Assembly (NCBI RefSeq): GCF_947499705.1
Contig: NZ_CANMPJ010000001.1
Coordinates: 717,501 to 781,500 of the forward strand
Direction: 5' to 3'
DNA length: 64,000 nt
Source of the DNA: an uncultured Erythrobacter sp.
GTDB taxonomy: Bacteria; Pseudomonadota; Alphaproteobacteria; Sphingomonadales; Sphingomonadaceae
Positions 8,827 through 18,257 of the stretch are shown here, in pieces; the stretch's first letter is position 1, and every line of letters starts with the position of its first letter. The translations under genes were made by a program, and so were the position numbers. The notes under the pieces are model-generated. The model did no database searches, had not been told where the DNA came from, and saw nothing but the letters and a program-made list of their open reading frames with translations.

Positions 8827-9752
8827 GCAGTGGCAGAAGCTTTCGCGCGCCGCGTGCGCGCCCAAAGATCTGCAGCAAAGATCGCCACTGCAATCCATAT
8901 CAGTACGAAACTGCCGAGTTGAGCGAGCTTCAGCTCCTCTTCGAACACGGTCAGTCCCACCAAGAACACAATCGTCGGAGCAAGGTATTGGATGAAGCCG
9001 AGCGTGGAGTAATTCATGCGCCGCGCCGCCAAAGCAAACAGGAGCAGCGGAACTGCCGTCACCACGCCCGAAAATACAATCACGGCGCTAAGGAATGCGT
9101 CATTTCCGAAGGCCGAGCCTGCTGCGCTTTGCGCGTACCACCACACGATCCCCGCAGCGGGAAGCAACAGAATTGCGCTCTCAATTGTCAGTCCGGGAAG
9201 CGATCCCACCGAGACTTGTTTGCGAACAACGCCATAGAGGCCAAAGCTGAGAGCTAGGCTGAGGCTAATCCACAAAGTCGTCAACGCTCCTGCTGCGAGC
9301 AGCGCCACGGCCAATGCCGCGATTGCAACAGCCAGCCACTGCAACTTCGACAGTTTCTCTCCGAGTAGCAGAGTGCCGAGCAGCACATTGAGCAGCGGGT
9401 TGAGGTAATAGCCGAGACTGGCGGCATAGACCTGTTCCTGCATAATCGCCCAAACGTAGACGAACCAGTTTGCCGCGATGAGCAGCGCGCTGAACAGCAG
9501 CATCACCATCGTCCGTGCGTCCGAGAAAGCCTTGCGCAGCTCCCCAAACTGTTTGCGGAAGGCGACGATCAGCAGACAGAACGGCAGCGTCCAGATGATC
9601 CGCCAGCCGACAAATTCGAACGGCGGCACGCTGACTACAAGCAGCAGGAAGACCGGCAGAAAGCCCCAGATGATGTAGGCGCCGAGCGCAGCCGGCAGGC
9701 CCGAAGGCTGGCTGTCCGCTGTGGCGGGGGAGGGGGCTGCGGAGTTTGCCAT
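8823..9752 (-). CDS. rarD: EamA-family transporter RarD
   Basis: 309 aa with about ten predicted membrane helices in two EamA halves, beginning [18 protein letters not shown] and containing [21 protein letters not shown], a region typical of RarD. The substrate is not established for the family (a drug/metabolite transporter relative). It overlaps the pyrC end by 4 bases. Confidence 0.88.
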   Translation of the reverse strand: MANSAAPSPATADSQPSGLPAALGAYIIWGFLPVFLLLVVSVPPFEFVGWRIIWTLPFCLLIVAFRKQFGELRKAFSDARTMVMLLFSALLIAANWFVYVWAIMQEQVYAASLGYYLNPLLNVLLGTLLLGEKLSKLQWLAVAIAALAVALLAAGALTTLWISLSLALSFGLYGVVRKQVSVGSLPGLTIESAILLLPAAGIVWWYAQSAAGSAFGNDAFLSAVIVFSGVVTAVPLLLFALAARRMNYSTLGFIQYLAPTIVFLVGLTVFEEELKLAQLGSFVLIWIAVAIFAADLWARTRRAKASATA

Positions 9753-9869
9753 GGATAGCGGCCCGTAGGCCTGGCCTGCACGCGGTGCAAGGATACATCA
9801 CGCAACCATACTGAACGCTGGCTTTCACCTTCGCTGTCAGGTCATTCAGGTTGAGACTTCTATAAATGA

Positions 9870-10015
9870 ATGACCGAATCGAGAGGGCCGAACTCTCCCC
9901 AATCTGCGGCTCTCTCCTCCCATCTTGGGCCATTCCCACCAATGGTCTGGGCGCGGCATCCACCAGCCGCGGAAAGCGCTCCCATGCCCAACGCGGTATG
10001 GGGGCGTTTTCGTCT
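9870..10015 (+). ncRNA. candidate structured small RNA with anti-Shine-Dalgarno tract and terminator
   Basis: This lies in the 336-base gap between rarD and the next gene. Read on the plus strand it shows: a small hairpin GAGAG/CTCTC (about 9881-9896); a nested arm closed by GCGGC (9906-9910) with GCCGC (9966-9970), holding CCCA/TGGG and GGCCATT (9928-9934) with AATGGTC (9941-9947); and a 12-bp hairpin (9977-9988 with 9995-10006, loop CAACGC, two G-T pairs) followed by TTTTCGTCTTT. CTCCTCCC at 9914-9921 could pair with Shine-Dalgarno sites, as in several alphaproteobacterial small RNAs. The 5' end is a guess; no convincing -35 was found. Confidence 0.45.
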
Positions 10016-10017
10016 TT
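9977..10017 (+). terminator. strong intrinsic terminator-like hairpin
   Basis: A 12-bp stem with a 6-base loop, then TTTT CG TCTTT. No plus-strand protein gene ends here, so it would end either a small RNA or a stray transcript. The reverse strand has only a poor T run. Confidence 0.6.
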
Positions 10018-10088
10018 CGGGTTCGCACACGCGGCGAGCGTACTGCGGGCAAGGCGAAAATTAACCAAGTGTCGGCATAGCGGGGAGC

Positions 10089-10808
10089 ATGAAATTTCGC
10101 CCGATCATCCTGGCCGTTCTACCACCGCTGATGCTTGCCGCCTGCGGAGATGAGGCAGCGTCCGACGGCACCAGTTCTGCAGTCAGCAGTGATCCTCTGC
10201 TCGCGCGCGCGCTCAATGATCCGCTGATGGTCGATCCTGACCTGGCCTATCGTAATGAGGCCAATGCGGCGATCACAATACGCCACGACCATGCACTGCC
10301 TCTGTTTGAAGGCAGTGACGAAGCAGCCCAGCGTGCCCGCGAAGAAGCACGCCTTCAATTGCTGGAAGCGGGATCGGTTCTTGACCTGCCGAACGCAGCG
10401 ATCGGGGAAGGGGTCGGATCGCTTGCCGGCGAGACAACAGCCCCGGGCATGATCAATGCGATTGGCGGACCTGCGGCCTGCACAGAGAGTTTGAGCGAGG
10501 GGTTCGAATGGGCGGCGCGGCTGCCCGACGCAGCGCAGGTCATGCCGCATGGCATGGTGCAGCAGGCTGCTGGCGGCAGCGCGAGTGGATGTTCGGTGCG
10601 GGTGGTCCGGTATTTGACGCCCGCAACGATCGAGGACGCGTTGGAGTATCATTACAATCGAGCGCACCGGGCACAGCTGCGGGTCGAACGTTTCAGCAAG
10701 CCCGAGCAGATCGTGCGAGCCTCACGGGGCAGCACTCAGTTTATCGTCCACGCACGTCCCGCTCCCAACAATATGAGCGCGGTCGACCTGATCTACTGGC
10801 AGCGCTGA
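10089..10808 (+). CDS. putative lipoprotein of unknown function
   Basis: 239 aa; signal peptide MKFRPIILAVLPPLMLAAC with lipobox LAAC at residues 16-19. The mature region has DPLLARALNDPLMVDPDLAYRN near the N terminus, a Cys pair further on (AACTES and ASGCSV) that could form a disulfide, and a C-terminal part with an Arg-rich helix. Not assigned to a named family; proteins of this layout are common in sphingomonads, by my recollection. Probably periplasmic, attached to a membrane. Ends 1 base before the convergent astD. Confidence 0.8.
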   Translation: MKFRPIILAVLPPLMLAACGDEAASDGTSSAVSSDPLLARALNDPLMVDPDLAYRNEANAAITIRHDHALPLFEGSDEAAQRAREEARLQLLEAGSVLDLPNAAIGEGVGSLAGETTAPGMINAIGGPAACTESLSEGFEWAARLPDAAQVMPHGMVQQAAGGSASGCSVRVVRYLTPATIEDALEYHYNRAHRAQLRVERFSKPEQIVRASRGSTQFIVHARPAPNNMSAVDLIYWQR

Positions 10809-10809
10809 T

Positions 10810-12234
10810 CTATTCCTTGAGGCCGACACTGATATTGGCGCGCGGTTGCTCCAATTCGGTACTGGCGACTGGATAAGCGCAATAATCGGCGGCGTAGAAT
10901 GCGGCGGGGCGATGGTTCCCCGAAAGACCGATACCGCCGAAGGGCGCGGCTGAAGAGGCTCCGTTTGTCGGGCGGTTCCAGTTGATGATACCCGCACGGA
11001 TATTGGCCCAGAACCGGGCGTAATCGTCAGGCGATCCGCCTATCAGCGACGCGGAGAGGCCAAAGCGCGTATTGTTGGCTTCCGCAATCGCGGCATCGAG
11101 ATCTGGCACTCTGATCACCTGCAGGATCGGGCCGAACAGCTCGATATCCGGGCGATCTGCGATGTCGGTTGTATCGATGATGCCGGGTGTGAGGAATGGC
11201 TTGTCCGGCTCAGTGCGGCGCATATGTGTGAGCGCTTTCCCGCCCGCCGCAACCAATTCAATGAAGCTAGCGCCCAACCGCTCGGCCGTATCGTTGTCGA
11301 TCACCGGGCCCATGAACGGCTGAGGCTCATCCATCGGACCACCGACAAGCAGGCTCTTCGTCAGGGGCAGAAGCTCGGCCATCAGCGGTTTGACCATGCT
11401 TTCGATGACGATCAAGCGGCGCGCGGCAGTGCAGCGCTGCCCAGCCGTGGTGAAGGCACTTTGCACGATCAGCGCGGCAGCGTCGGTAACCTTGGGCGTG
11501 TTGGCGACGACAATCGGATTGTTGCCGCCCATTTCCAGCGCTACAATCTTGCCTGGATTGGCCGCGAGCTTGCGGTTGATCGCAATCCCCGCCTGTGCAG
11601 AACCTGTAAACAGGACCCCGTCTACGCCGGGATGTGCGACCAGGGCTTTGCCTTCGTTAGGACCGCCGATCACGAGTTGCACGACGTCAGCCGGAACCCC
11701 GCAGCGGTGGAAACACTCGACCAGCTTCGCGCCGACAGCCGGGGTCTTTTCCGAAGGTTTGAACAGGATCGTGTTCCCCGCGATCAGCGCGGGAACGATG
11801 TGACCGTTGGGCAGGTGTGCGGGGAAGTTATATGGACCGAGCACCGCCATGACCCCATGCGGTTTGTGCCTTACAGCTGCGCTACCATTTAGAGCGCTGT
11901 CGAGCTTCTTTTTCCCGGTCCGTTCGGCATAGGCCTGAACCGAGAATTCGACCTTGTTGATCACCGCATCGACTTCGGTCTTCGCTTCCCACAGCGGTTT
12001 GCCGGTCTCGTTGGCGATCAATTCGGAAAGCTGGTCGGCATCCTTGCGCACCTGGTTCGCAAAGCGGCGCATCATCTCGATGCGATTGGCGAGCGGGCGG
12101 GCGGCCCATTCAGGCCACGCTCGGCGCGCGCGACTAACGGCCTCAGCCACGTCGCCATGCTCGCCGCGCCACAGTTCCTCACCGGTGGCAGGCGCGTAAG
12201 AAATCAGTGTGTTGTCAGGTGCAGTTTCGGTCAT
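10810..12234 (-). CDS. astD: N-succinylglutamate 5-semialdehyde dehydrogenase AstD
   Basis: 474 aa, aldehyde dehydrogenase superfamily. Active-site features: Asn136 in GPYNFP, Glu234 in LEMGGNNP and Cys268 in FTTAGQRCTA. GPYNFPAHLPNGHIVP and AGQRCTAARRLIV are AstD-like, so succinylglutamate semialdehyde, from arginine degradation, is the likely substrate. No other ast gene is in the window, so the exact substrate is less sure than the enzyme class. Confidence 0.88.
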   Translation of the reverse strand: MTETAPDNTLISYAPATGEELWRGEHGDVAEAVSRARRAWPEWAARPLANRIEMMRRFANQVRKDADQLSELIANETGKPLWEAKTEVDAVINKVEFSVQAYAERTGKKKLDSALNGSAAVRHKPHGVMAVLGPYNFPAHLPNGHIVPALIAGNTILFKPSEKTPAVGAKLVECFHRCGVPADVVQLVIGGPNEGKALVAHPGVDGVLFTGSAQAGIAINRKLAANPGKIVALEMGGNNPIVVANTPKVTDAAALIVQSAFTTAGQRCTAARRLIVIESMVKPLMAELLPLTKSLLVGGPMDEPQPFMGPVIDNDTAERLGASFIELVAAGGKALTHMRRTEPDKPFLTPGIIDTTDIADRPDIELFGPILQVIRVPDLDAAIAEANNTRFGLSASLIGGSPDDYARFWANIRAGIINWNRPTNGASSAAPFGGIGLSGNHRPAAFYAADYCAYPVASTELEQPRANISVGLKE

Positions 12235-12321
12235 CGCCTCAGTCGTTCTTTTTCCGGCGGGTTTATCGCGCTTTTCCAGAAAAGATAGAGCTAAGACGCG
12301 CCTTTGGTATTCGCCCCTGAG

Positions 12322-13728
12322 TCAGTCGGGCTGGACGTGTCCTCTTGGTTCGGGTGGTTCTCCATGAGCCTGCCCCATGAGACGTAGCGCTTCGACTTTA
12401 GTATGGAGCGGCTCCCAATTGTCGTAACGGTCGATATGCGACCAGAGGCCCTCGACCTCGTCGATCAACATGGATTGGGGTGTCGGATCGGACCAATATT
12501 CGTGAGCGATCCCTATCGGTTCGTAGCCGCCGAGAATCTCGCCCAGTTCGCCAGTCGCGTTTCGCCCGCCGCGATGGGTGAAGAAGTACACGTCAGGCCC
12601 TTGGCCACCTTCGCGCATGGCCTTTTCACAGGCCGACACCAGAGTGCTGTCTTGCTCAACGCCGCGCGGTTCCACGCCCAATCGCCAGCACCAACGCCGT
12701 GCGATGGCCTCCATATAGAGCGGACCAAAGCGGTTCATCGCCGCGATCAGCGGCTCGCTGTCTGCCAACAGCCGCAGCGCCACCGCCAATTGCCCGCAAT
12801 TCCAATGCAGCGCTTCGGGTTGACGCCCGAACGCATAAAGCCCGCCATGGTCGAAATAGGCGGCGGTAAAGCTCGGATCCCATGTCGGCAGCCAGCGCCA
12901 CGGGCCGTAATCGAAACTCTCTCCGGTGATGTTCATATTGTCGGTGTTCAGCACGCCGTGGACGAAGCCTGCGACCATATAGCTCGCGGCAAGATCGGCC
13001 ATCCGTTCGACCACTTGGTGCATCAGCATCACTGCCGGTGCTTCGCGACCGGGAGCGTCTTCGGGCGGCATGGGGCCCGGGAAATGCTCAAGGCAATATC
13101 CGACCAACGCCTCCATTTGCTCGGTCTCTTCAAAGGCGAGCAGTCGTTGAAACGTGCCGATGCGGATATGCGAATGGCTGAGCCGCACCATCACCGCGGA
13201 GCGTGTGGGTGATGGTTCGTCGTCGCGCATCAATTGCTCGCCGGTCTCGACCACTGAAAAAGTCTTCGACGTGTTCACCCCGAGCGCTTCGAGCATTTCG
13301 GTCGCCAGTATTTCGCGCACGGCACCTTTCAGCGTCAGCCGGCCGTCGCCCGCGCGGCTGAACGGCGTTTGGCCAGAACCCTTGGTGCCGAGGTCTATCA
13401 AACGGCCGCTCGCATCGCGCATTTGCGCATAAAGAAACCCGCGGCCGTCGCCGATATCCGGATTGTACACGCGAAATTGATGCCCGTGATATTTGAGCGC
13501 GAGCGGGCGAGGCATGTTGCCTTCGAGCGGCACGAACCGGCCAAAGTTCTGCGCCCAATCCTCGTCACTCAAATCGGCGAGTCCGACATTCGCGGCCCAG
13601 CGATCGCTGCGAAAGCGGACCCGCGTTTCGGGAAAGTCAGCGGGAGCCACCGGAGCGCCGAGCCATTCGGCTAGCGCGTCGATTGCGGTGTCGGGCTGAT
13701 AATCAGCAGGTTGCGGTTCGGCGCGCAT
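12322..13728 (-). CDS. selO: protein adenylyltransferase SelO (YdiU)
   Basis: 468 aa from the ATG at 13728; a GTG at 13761 would add 11 residues. SelO is a pseudokinase-fold enzyme that transfers AMP to Ser, Thr or Tyr of proteins in redox control. Seen: ALKYHGHQFRVYNPDIGDGR, DLGTKGSGQTPFSR, GRLTLKGAVREIL and GVLNTDNMNITGE with the metal-binding Asp/Asn. C-terminal selenocysteine is absent, as in most bacterial forms. Divergent from the hydrolase gene at 13803. Confidence 0.93.
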   Translation of the reverse strand: MRAEPQPADYQPDTAIDALAEWLGAPVAPADFPETRVRFRSDRWAANVGLADLSDEDWAQNFGRFVPLEGNMPRPLALKYHGHQFRVYNPDIGDGRGFLYAQMRDASGRLIDLGTKGSGQTPFSRAGDGRLTLKGAVREILATEMLEALGVNTSKTFSVVETGEQLMRDDEPSPTRSAVMVRLSHSHIRIGTFQRLLAFEETEQMEALVGYCLEHFPGPMPPEDAPGREAPAVMLMHQVVERMADLAASYMVAGFVHGVLNTDNMNITGESFDYGPWRWLPTWDPSFTAAYFDHGGLYAFGRQPEALHWNCGQLAVALRLLADSEPLIAAMNRFGPLYMEAIARRWCWRLGVEPRGVEQDSTLVSACEKAMREGGQGPDVYFFTHRGGRNATGELGEILGGYEPIGIAHEYWSDPTPQSMLIDEVEGLWSHIDRYDNWEPLHTKVEALRLMGQAHGEPPEPRGHVQPD

Positions 13729-13802
13729 CCCGCGATATTGGGCGCAAGCGGCCACCGACACAAGCGCGGGGGCAAAGCAATGCCAAGGGAATTTCGCCGT
13801 TT

Positions 13803-14669
13803 ATGGCCACATCGTACCAAGACCGCAGCTGGACCAGCAGCGACGGCCTCAATCTCCACTACCGCGACTATCCCGGACCGGAAGGTTATGATGGACCGCC
13901 GGTCCTGTGCATGCACGGCCTGACGCGCAATGCACGCGACTTTGCCGATCTGGCCGAGCATCTGGCGCAAACCCGCCGTGTGATCGTGCCCGAGATGCGC
14001 GGTCGCGGGATGAGCGACTACGCACCGGATTCCGACACTTACAATCCGCTGGTCTACGTGGCCGATGTCGAGAAGTTGCTGGCCGAAGAGGGGATTGAGA
14101 GCTTCATTTCCATCGGAACATCGATGGGCGGGCTGATGACAATGATGCTCGCTCAAGCGAAGCCGGGCAGGATCCTCGCCTGTCTGCTCAACGATATCGG
14201 CCCCGAGATTGAGACCGCCGGGGTCGAGCGGATCTCAGGCTATGTCGGGCAAGGGCGCAGTTACCCGACCTGGCTCCATGCCGCGCGCAGTCTGTGCGAA
14301 GTGCACGGAGCGGCGTTCCCCGATTACGATCTCGATCGGTGGCTGGAGATGGCTAAGCGTACATTGGTGGTCAGCCAGAATGGCCGGATCAGCTATGACT
14401 ACGACATGGCCATCGCTGAGCCGTTCTCGAAACCGGGCAACGCCGCACCGCCCAACCTTTGGCTAGCATTCGAGGCTTTGCGCGATGTGCCGATGGTGTT
14501 GGTGCGCGGCGAGCTGTCCGATTTGCTGACCCCTGAAACGGTCAAGCAGATGGGCGCGCGCAATCCGGCGATGCGGACCGTGACTGTCCCACGCGTAGGC
14601 CATGCACCGACTCTCGACGAGCCTGAAGCGCGCGAGGCAATCGACAGCTTGCTGGCTGATCTGAAATGA
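13803..14669 (+). CDS. alpha/beta-hydrolase
   Basis: 288 aa. Fold markers: oxyanion region VLCMHGLTRNARDF, nucleophile elbow GTSMGG (Ser in G-x-S-x-G) at about residue 106, an acid in ELSDLL, and His in RVGHAPTLDEP near the C terminus. The substrate cannot be read from the sequence. The stop overlaps the glycosyltransferase start (ATGA at 14666), so the two genes are one unit. The ATG at 13803 is chosen because the longer frame runs into selO. Confidence 0.9.
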   Translation: MATSYQDRSWTSSDGLNLHYRDYPGPEGYDGPPVLCMHGLTRNARDFADLAEHLAQTRRVIVPEMRGRGMSDYAPDSDTYNPLVYVADVEKLLAEEGIESFISIGTSMGGLMTMMLAQAKPGRILACLLNDIGPEIETAGVERISGYVGQGRSYPTWLHAARSLCEVHGAAFPDYDLDRWLEMAKRTLVVSQNGRISYDYDMAIAEPFSKPGNAAPPNLWLAFEALRDVPMVLVRGELSDLLTPETVKQMGARNPAMRTVTVPRVGHAPTLDEPEAREAIDSLLADLK

Positions 14670-15796
14670 CCGCTCCGCCACGGATATTGCATTGCCACTC
14701 GACATTTTCGGCTGGCGGGAAAGAGCTGCGCGCGGTGCAGCTGATGAACGCTTTCGGCAAGGCGCTGCAGCACACGATTGTGTCGGGCGAGCCGGATCAG
14801 ATGGGCGCCCGCGAGCACATCGACCGCGCGGTGGAGGTCGATTTCCCGAGCGACTTTCCATCGCTGACCGGTTTCCCTTCGCCCGGCAGGCTGGTGAATA
14901 TCGCTCAGGCGCTCAAGCCCTATGATTTGATCCTGACTTACAATTGGGGCGCGATGGATGTCGTCATGGCGCACACCGTGTTCGCCAAGCAGTTCGATCT
15001 GCCGCCGCTCATCCACCACGAGGATGGCTTCAACGAAGACGAGGCGGAGCAACTCAAATCGCGCCGCAACTGGTATCGCCGCGCTGCGCTTAGCCGGGTT
15101 TCATCTCTGGTAGTGCCGAGCCGGGTGCTGGAGCAAATAGCGCTCAATACCTGGCAACAGCCCCGTGACCGTGTGCTCCGCATCCCCAATGGGATCGACA
15201 CGAAGAGATTTGCGAAGAAGCCCAAGCCCAGCGCGCTTCGCGTCGTCAAACGCGAAGGCGAGTTCTGGATTGGGACGCTCGCCGGTTTGCGCCCGGTCAA
15301 GCAGTTACCTGCTCTGGTGGAGGCGTGTGTCGGCTTGCCGGAGAATTGGCACCTTGTGATCTTGGGTGAGGGGCCTGACAAGGACGCAATCCGGCAGGCC
15401 GCCGTCGATGCCGAGAATGCCCACCGCGTACATCTGCCCGGAGCCATTGCCGATCCAGCCAGCGTGATCGGCCTGTTCGATATCTTTGCCTTGTCTTCGA
15501 AATCCGAGCAGTTCCCGCTTTCCGTGGTCGAAGCAATGGCAGCAGGGCTGCCCGTCGTTGCCCCCGATGTCGGCGATATCCGGACCATGCTGTCCGAAGA
15601 CAATCGCCACTATATTGCCGCGTCCAGCGATCCCATTCCGCTGGGCGTGATGCTGGAGGAGCTGGCTGCAGACGCCGATCTGCGCGATCTGATCGGCACT
15701 GTGAACCAAAAGAAAGCGCGCGAAGAATTCGATGAAGCGACTATGATCAAGCGCTACCGAGACCTCTATTCCGGCGCGATGGAGCGACAATTCTGA
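14666..15796 (+). CDS. glycosyltransferase family 4-like protein
   Basis: 376 aa, GT-B fold. N-terminal domain ILHCHSTFSAGGKELRAVQLMNAF contains the acceptor-side glycine loop; the C-terminal domain has GTLAGLRPVKQLPALVEA, HLVILGEGPDKDAI and the nucleotide-sugar motif EQFPLSVVEAMAAGLPVVAPD, with the E-x7-E pattern of retaining enzymes. Donor and acceptor are unknown; cell-surface glycan synthesis is likely. Overlaps the hydrolase gene. Confidence 0.9.
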   Translation: MTAPPRILHCHSTFSAGGKELRAVQLMNAFGKALQHTIVSGEPDQMGAREHIDRAVEVDFPSDFPSLTGFPSPGRLVNIAQALKPYDLILTYNWGAMDVVMAHTVFAKQFDLPPLIHHEDGFNEDEAEQLKSRRNWYRRAALSRVSSLVVPSRVLEQIALNTWQQPRDRVLRIPNGIDTKRFAKKPKPSALRVVKREGEFWIGTLAGLRPVKQLPALVEACVGLPENWHLVILGEGPDKDAIRQAAVDAENAHRVHLPGAIADPASVIGLFDIFALSSKSEQFPLSVVEAMAAGLPVVAPDVGDIRTMLSEDNRHYIAASSDPIPLGVMLEELAADADLRDLIGTVNQKKAREEFDEATMIKRYRDLYSGAMERQF

Positions 15797-15951
15797 TGCC
15801 ATGGCGTCACCCACGCTTCATTTCCCATTCAACTTGGTCGCGGCATTTGCACGGGGGAGAGGGTCGCAAGCAGTGCGTACGCGGCATTGCGGAAGGCAGC
15901 GCTCCTGCCTAAAGCACGCGCGAAACGAAATTGGACGAGGATCAGAGCTCC

Positions 15952-16767
15952 GTGGCGCTCAACCCAACCGACCCTAACAATACCGACCAAGACAAGAAGC
16001 CAAAGCCCGAGACATCGGCTGAGGACGAAGTCCTCATGCGCGAAATCGATGAGGCGGTGCGCAAGGACGATGTCGAGCAGTTCGCGCAAAAATATGGCGT
16101 GTTGCTCGGCGGGGGTCTGGCGATCGCCTTGGTCGCTTTCGGTGGCTATTTGTTCTGGGACAACCAGACCGAAGCGGCGCTTGAGGCCGAGTCCGAAGCT
16201 CTGGTGAGCGCGCTTGATTCCACGCAGGCGCAGGACTTTGCTGCTGCGACGGAGAAAGTCTCTCCGCTGATCGATAGCGATACGCCCGGCGCGCGCACCT
16301 CTGCGCGGTTGCTTCAGGCGGGTGCTGCGCTTGAAGAAGAAAAGTTCGATGAGGCGGTCGCGCTGTTCAAGCAAGTCGCCGACGATGCCGAAGCACCGCC
16401 AGCTTTGCGCGATCTGGCCCGCATTCGCGAAGTTGCGACAAATTTCGATGACCGCGAACCGGCGGAAATTATCGAGCGGCTCAAGGATCTGGCCGTGCCG
16501 GGCAACGCCTTCTTTGGCAGCGCAGGCGAGTTGACCGCTATCGCGCATCTCGAAGCGGGCAATCGCGATCAGGCCGGGACACTGTTCGCGGAAATCGCGA
16601 AAGACGAAAGCGTGCCTGAAACGCTGCGTTCTCGTGCGCGGCAAATGGCTGGATTGCTCGGGGTCGACGCAATCGAAGATGTTGAACAATTGCTGGAAGA
16701 TGAGGGAGTGGCTTCGCCTAGCGGGGAAAGCGCGGGCGCCGCAGTCGGGACCGTAGGCGCCCAATAA
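15952..16767 (+). CDS. membrane-anchored tetratricopeptide-like protein (YfgM-like)
   Basis: About 271 aa. A charged N-terminal cytoplasmic part (about 45 residues) is followed by one membrane helix (GVLLGGGLAIALVAFGGYLF) and a periplasmic helical repeat domain rich in Ala, Asp and Glu. This is the layout of YfgM, which sits next to bamB in many proteobacteria and works with the SecYEG/SurA chaperone network. Start is uncertain: no ATG is available. I chose GTG at 15952 (start of ALNPTDPN) over TTG at 15931, which has no ribosome site. Confidence 0.82.
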   Translation: MALNPTDPNNTDQDKKPKPETSAEDEVLMREIDEAVRKDDVEQFAQKYGVLLGGGLAIALVAFGGYLFWDNQTEAALEAESEALVSALDSTQAQDFAAATEKVSPLIDSDTPGARTSARLLQAGAALEEEKFDEAVALFKQVADDAEAPPALRDLARIREVATNFDDREPAEIIERLKDLAVPGNAFFGSAGELTAIAHLEAGNRDQAGTLFAEIAKDESVPETLRSRARQMAGLLGVDAIEDVEQLLEDEGVASPSGESAGAAVGTVGAQ

Positions 16768-16816
16768 AGCGCAGCGGTTTGAAGCTCGGCGACATTCCAA
16801 TAACCTGGACGGACAG

Positions 16817-18160
16817 ATGAAAATGCAAATGAATGCCATGAAAACCGCGCTTTTGGCGGGTGCTTTCGCCGCGACGCTGACGGGCTGCGAAGGCGGGCTG
16901 TTCGGCGGTGAGAAGAAGACCACGCCAACAGTGGGTGAGCGCGTTGCCATCCTTACGCGTATCCAGAACACGACCAGCGTCGATCCAGCACTTGCTGGCG
17001 TCAGCGTGGTGCTTCCACCCGCATTGGCGAACGGCGAGTGGGCGCAGGTCGGCGGCTCGGCCAGCAAGTCTTACGGACACCTCGCGCTGAGTGAGAACCC
17101 GGTAAAGGCATGGACTGCCCGCGTTGAAGGCTCAACCGATCGCGTGCGTCTTGCCGCTGCCCCGGTGATCGGAAGTGATAAGCTGTTTGCTGTCGGGTCC
17201 GACGGCGCAATTCTAGCCTTGGACAAAAAGACCGGGGCGCGCGCATGGAGCGTCAATCCCGCCATGGACGACGACATGCGTCCTTCGGCCTTTGGCGGCG
17301 GGGTGAGCTTCAACGACGGCAAGCTCTATGCGACCAACGGCGCGGGCGAAGTCAAAGCACTGGACGCGAATACCGGCGAAATCCTCTGGAAGGTGAAGCC
17401 GGCTGGGCCGCTGCGCGGTTCACCGACGATCGCCTTCGGTCAGATTTTCGTGATGACGCAGGATAACCAGGTCATTGCGCTCAACATCGCGGATGGCACG
17501 CTGGCTTGGGACGAATCCGGTTCTGCCACGCAATCGGGCGTGTTCGGCGTAGCTGCTCCAGCTGCTGGGCAAGGTACCGTGATCGCTGGTTATTCCAGCG
17601 GCGAGTTGACAGCCTATCGTTATGAGAACGGACGGACGCTCTGGTCGGACGCCTTGGCGCGGACGAACATTTCTACCCGAGTTAGCTCGCTGACCGATAT
17701 CGATGCCGATCCGATTATTGATTCCGGGCGCGTCTATGCGCTCGGGCAGGGCGGCCGCATGGCGGCCTATGAATTGGTCACCGGCCAGCGCATCTGGGAA
17801 CTGAACCTTGCGGGTATTTCCACCCCAGCTATTGCGGGCGAGTGGATATTCACACTGACCGATGATGCGCGGATGCTGGCCATTGCGCGTTCAAGCGGAC
17901 GCGTTCGCTGGATCACTCAGCTGCAGCAATGGCGCAAGGAAAAGAAGAAAGAAGATCCGATCTTCTGGACTGGCCCTGTGCTCGCGGGCAATCACCTGTG
18001 GGTTGCAAGCTCGCGCGGAGAGGTTTGGAAACTGAGCGCTGGCGAAGGTTCGGCGCAGATGTTTGCCGATATCGATCAGCCGGTCAGCCTGCCCCCGGTG
18101 GTTGCCGACGGACATCTTTACGTGCTGGACGATAGCGGCACGATCCACGCCTGGCGCTGA
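16817..18160 (+). CDS. bamB: outer membrane protein assembly factor BamB
   Basis: 447 aa lipoprotein with lipobox TLTGC (Cys24) and PQQ-type beta-propeller repeats: LDKKTGARAWS, LDANTGEILWKVKPAG, LNIADGTLAWDES, YELVTGQRIWELNL and others spaced about 40 residues apart. BamB binds BamA in outer-membrane beta-barrel insertion. It follows the YfgM-like gene by 49 bases. In many proteobacteria the GTPase gene der comes next; here it does not. Confidence 0.93.
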   Translation: MKMQMNAMKTALLAGAFAATLTGCEGGLFGGEKKTTPTVGERVAILTRIQNTTSVDPALAGVSVVLPPALANGEWAQVGGSASKSYGHLALSENPVKAWTARVEGSTDRVRLAAAPVIGSDKLFAVGSDGAILALDKKTGARAWSVNPAMDDDMRPSAFGGGVSFNDGKLYATNGAGEVKALDANTGEILWKVKPAGPLRGSPTIAFGQIFVMTQDNQVIALNIADGTLAWDESGSATQSGVFGVAAPAAGQGTVIAGYSSGELTAYRYENGRTLWSDALARTNISTRVSSLTDIDADPIIDSGRVYALGQGGRMAAYELVTGQRIWELNLAGISTPAIAGEWIFTLTDDARMLAIARSSGRVRWITQLQQWRKEKKKEDPIFWTGPVLAGNHLWVASSRGEVWKLSAGEGSAQMFADIDQPVSLPPVVADGHLYVLDDSGTIHAWR

Positions 18161-18257
18161 TTTCAGCGTTAATCTTTGTCCGGGTGCTGTGCCCGGTCGG
18201 GACCGGCATGAGCTTCTAACCACGTCATTAACCCTTTGGCGCTAAGGCCTTGGGGCA

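Noticed and set aside
9861..9867. TATAAAT as a -10 box for the small RNA candidate.
   Set aside because: No -35 box at 16-18 bases; TTGAGA lies only four bases away. The 5' end therefore remains open.
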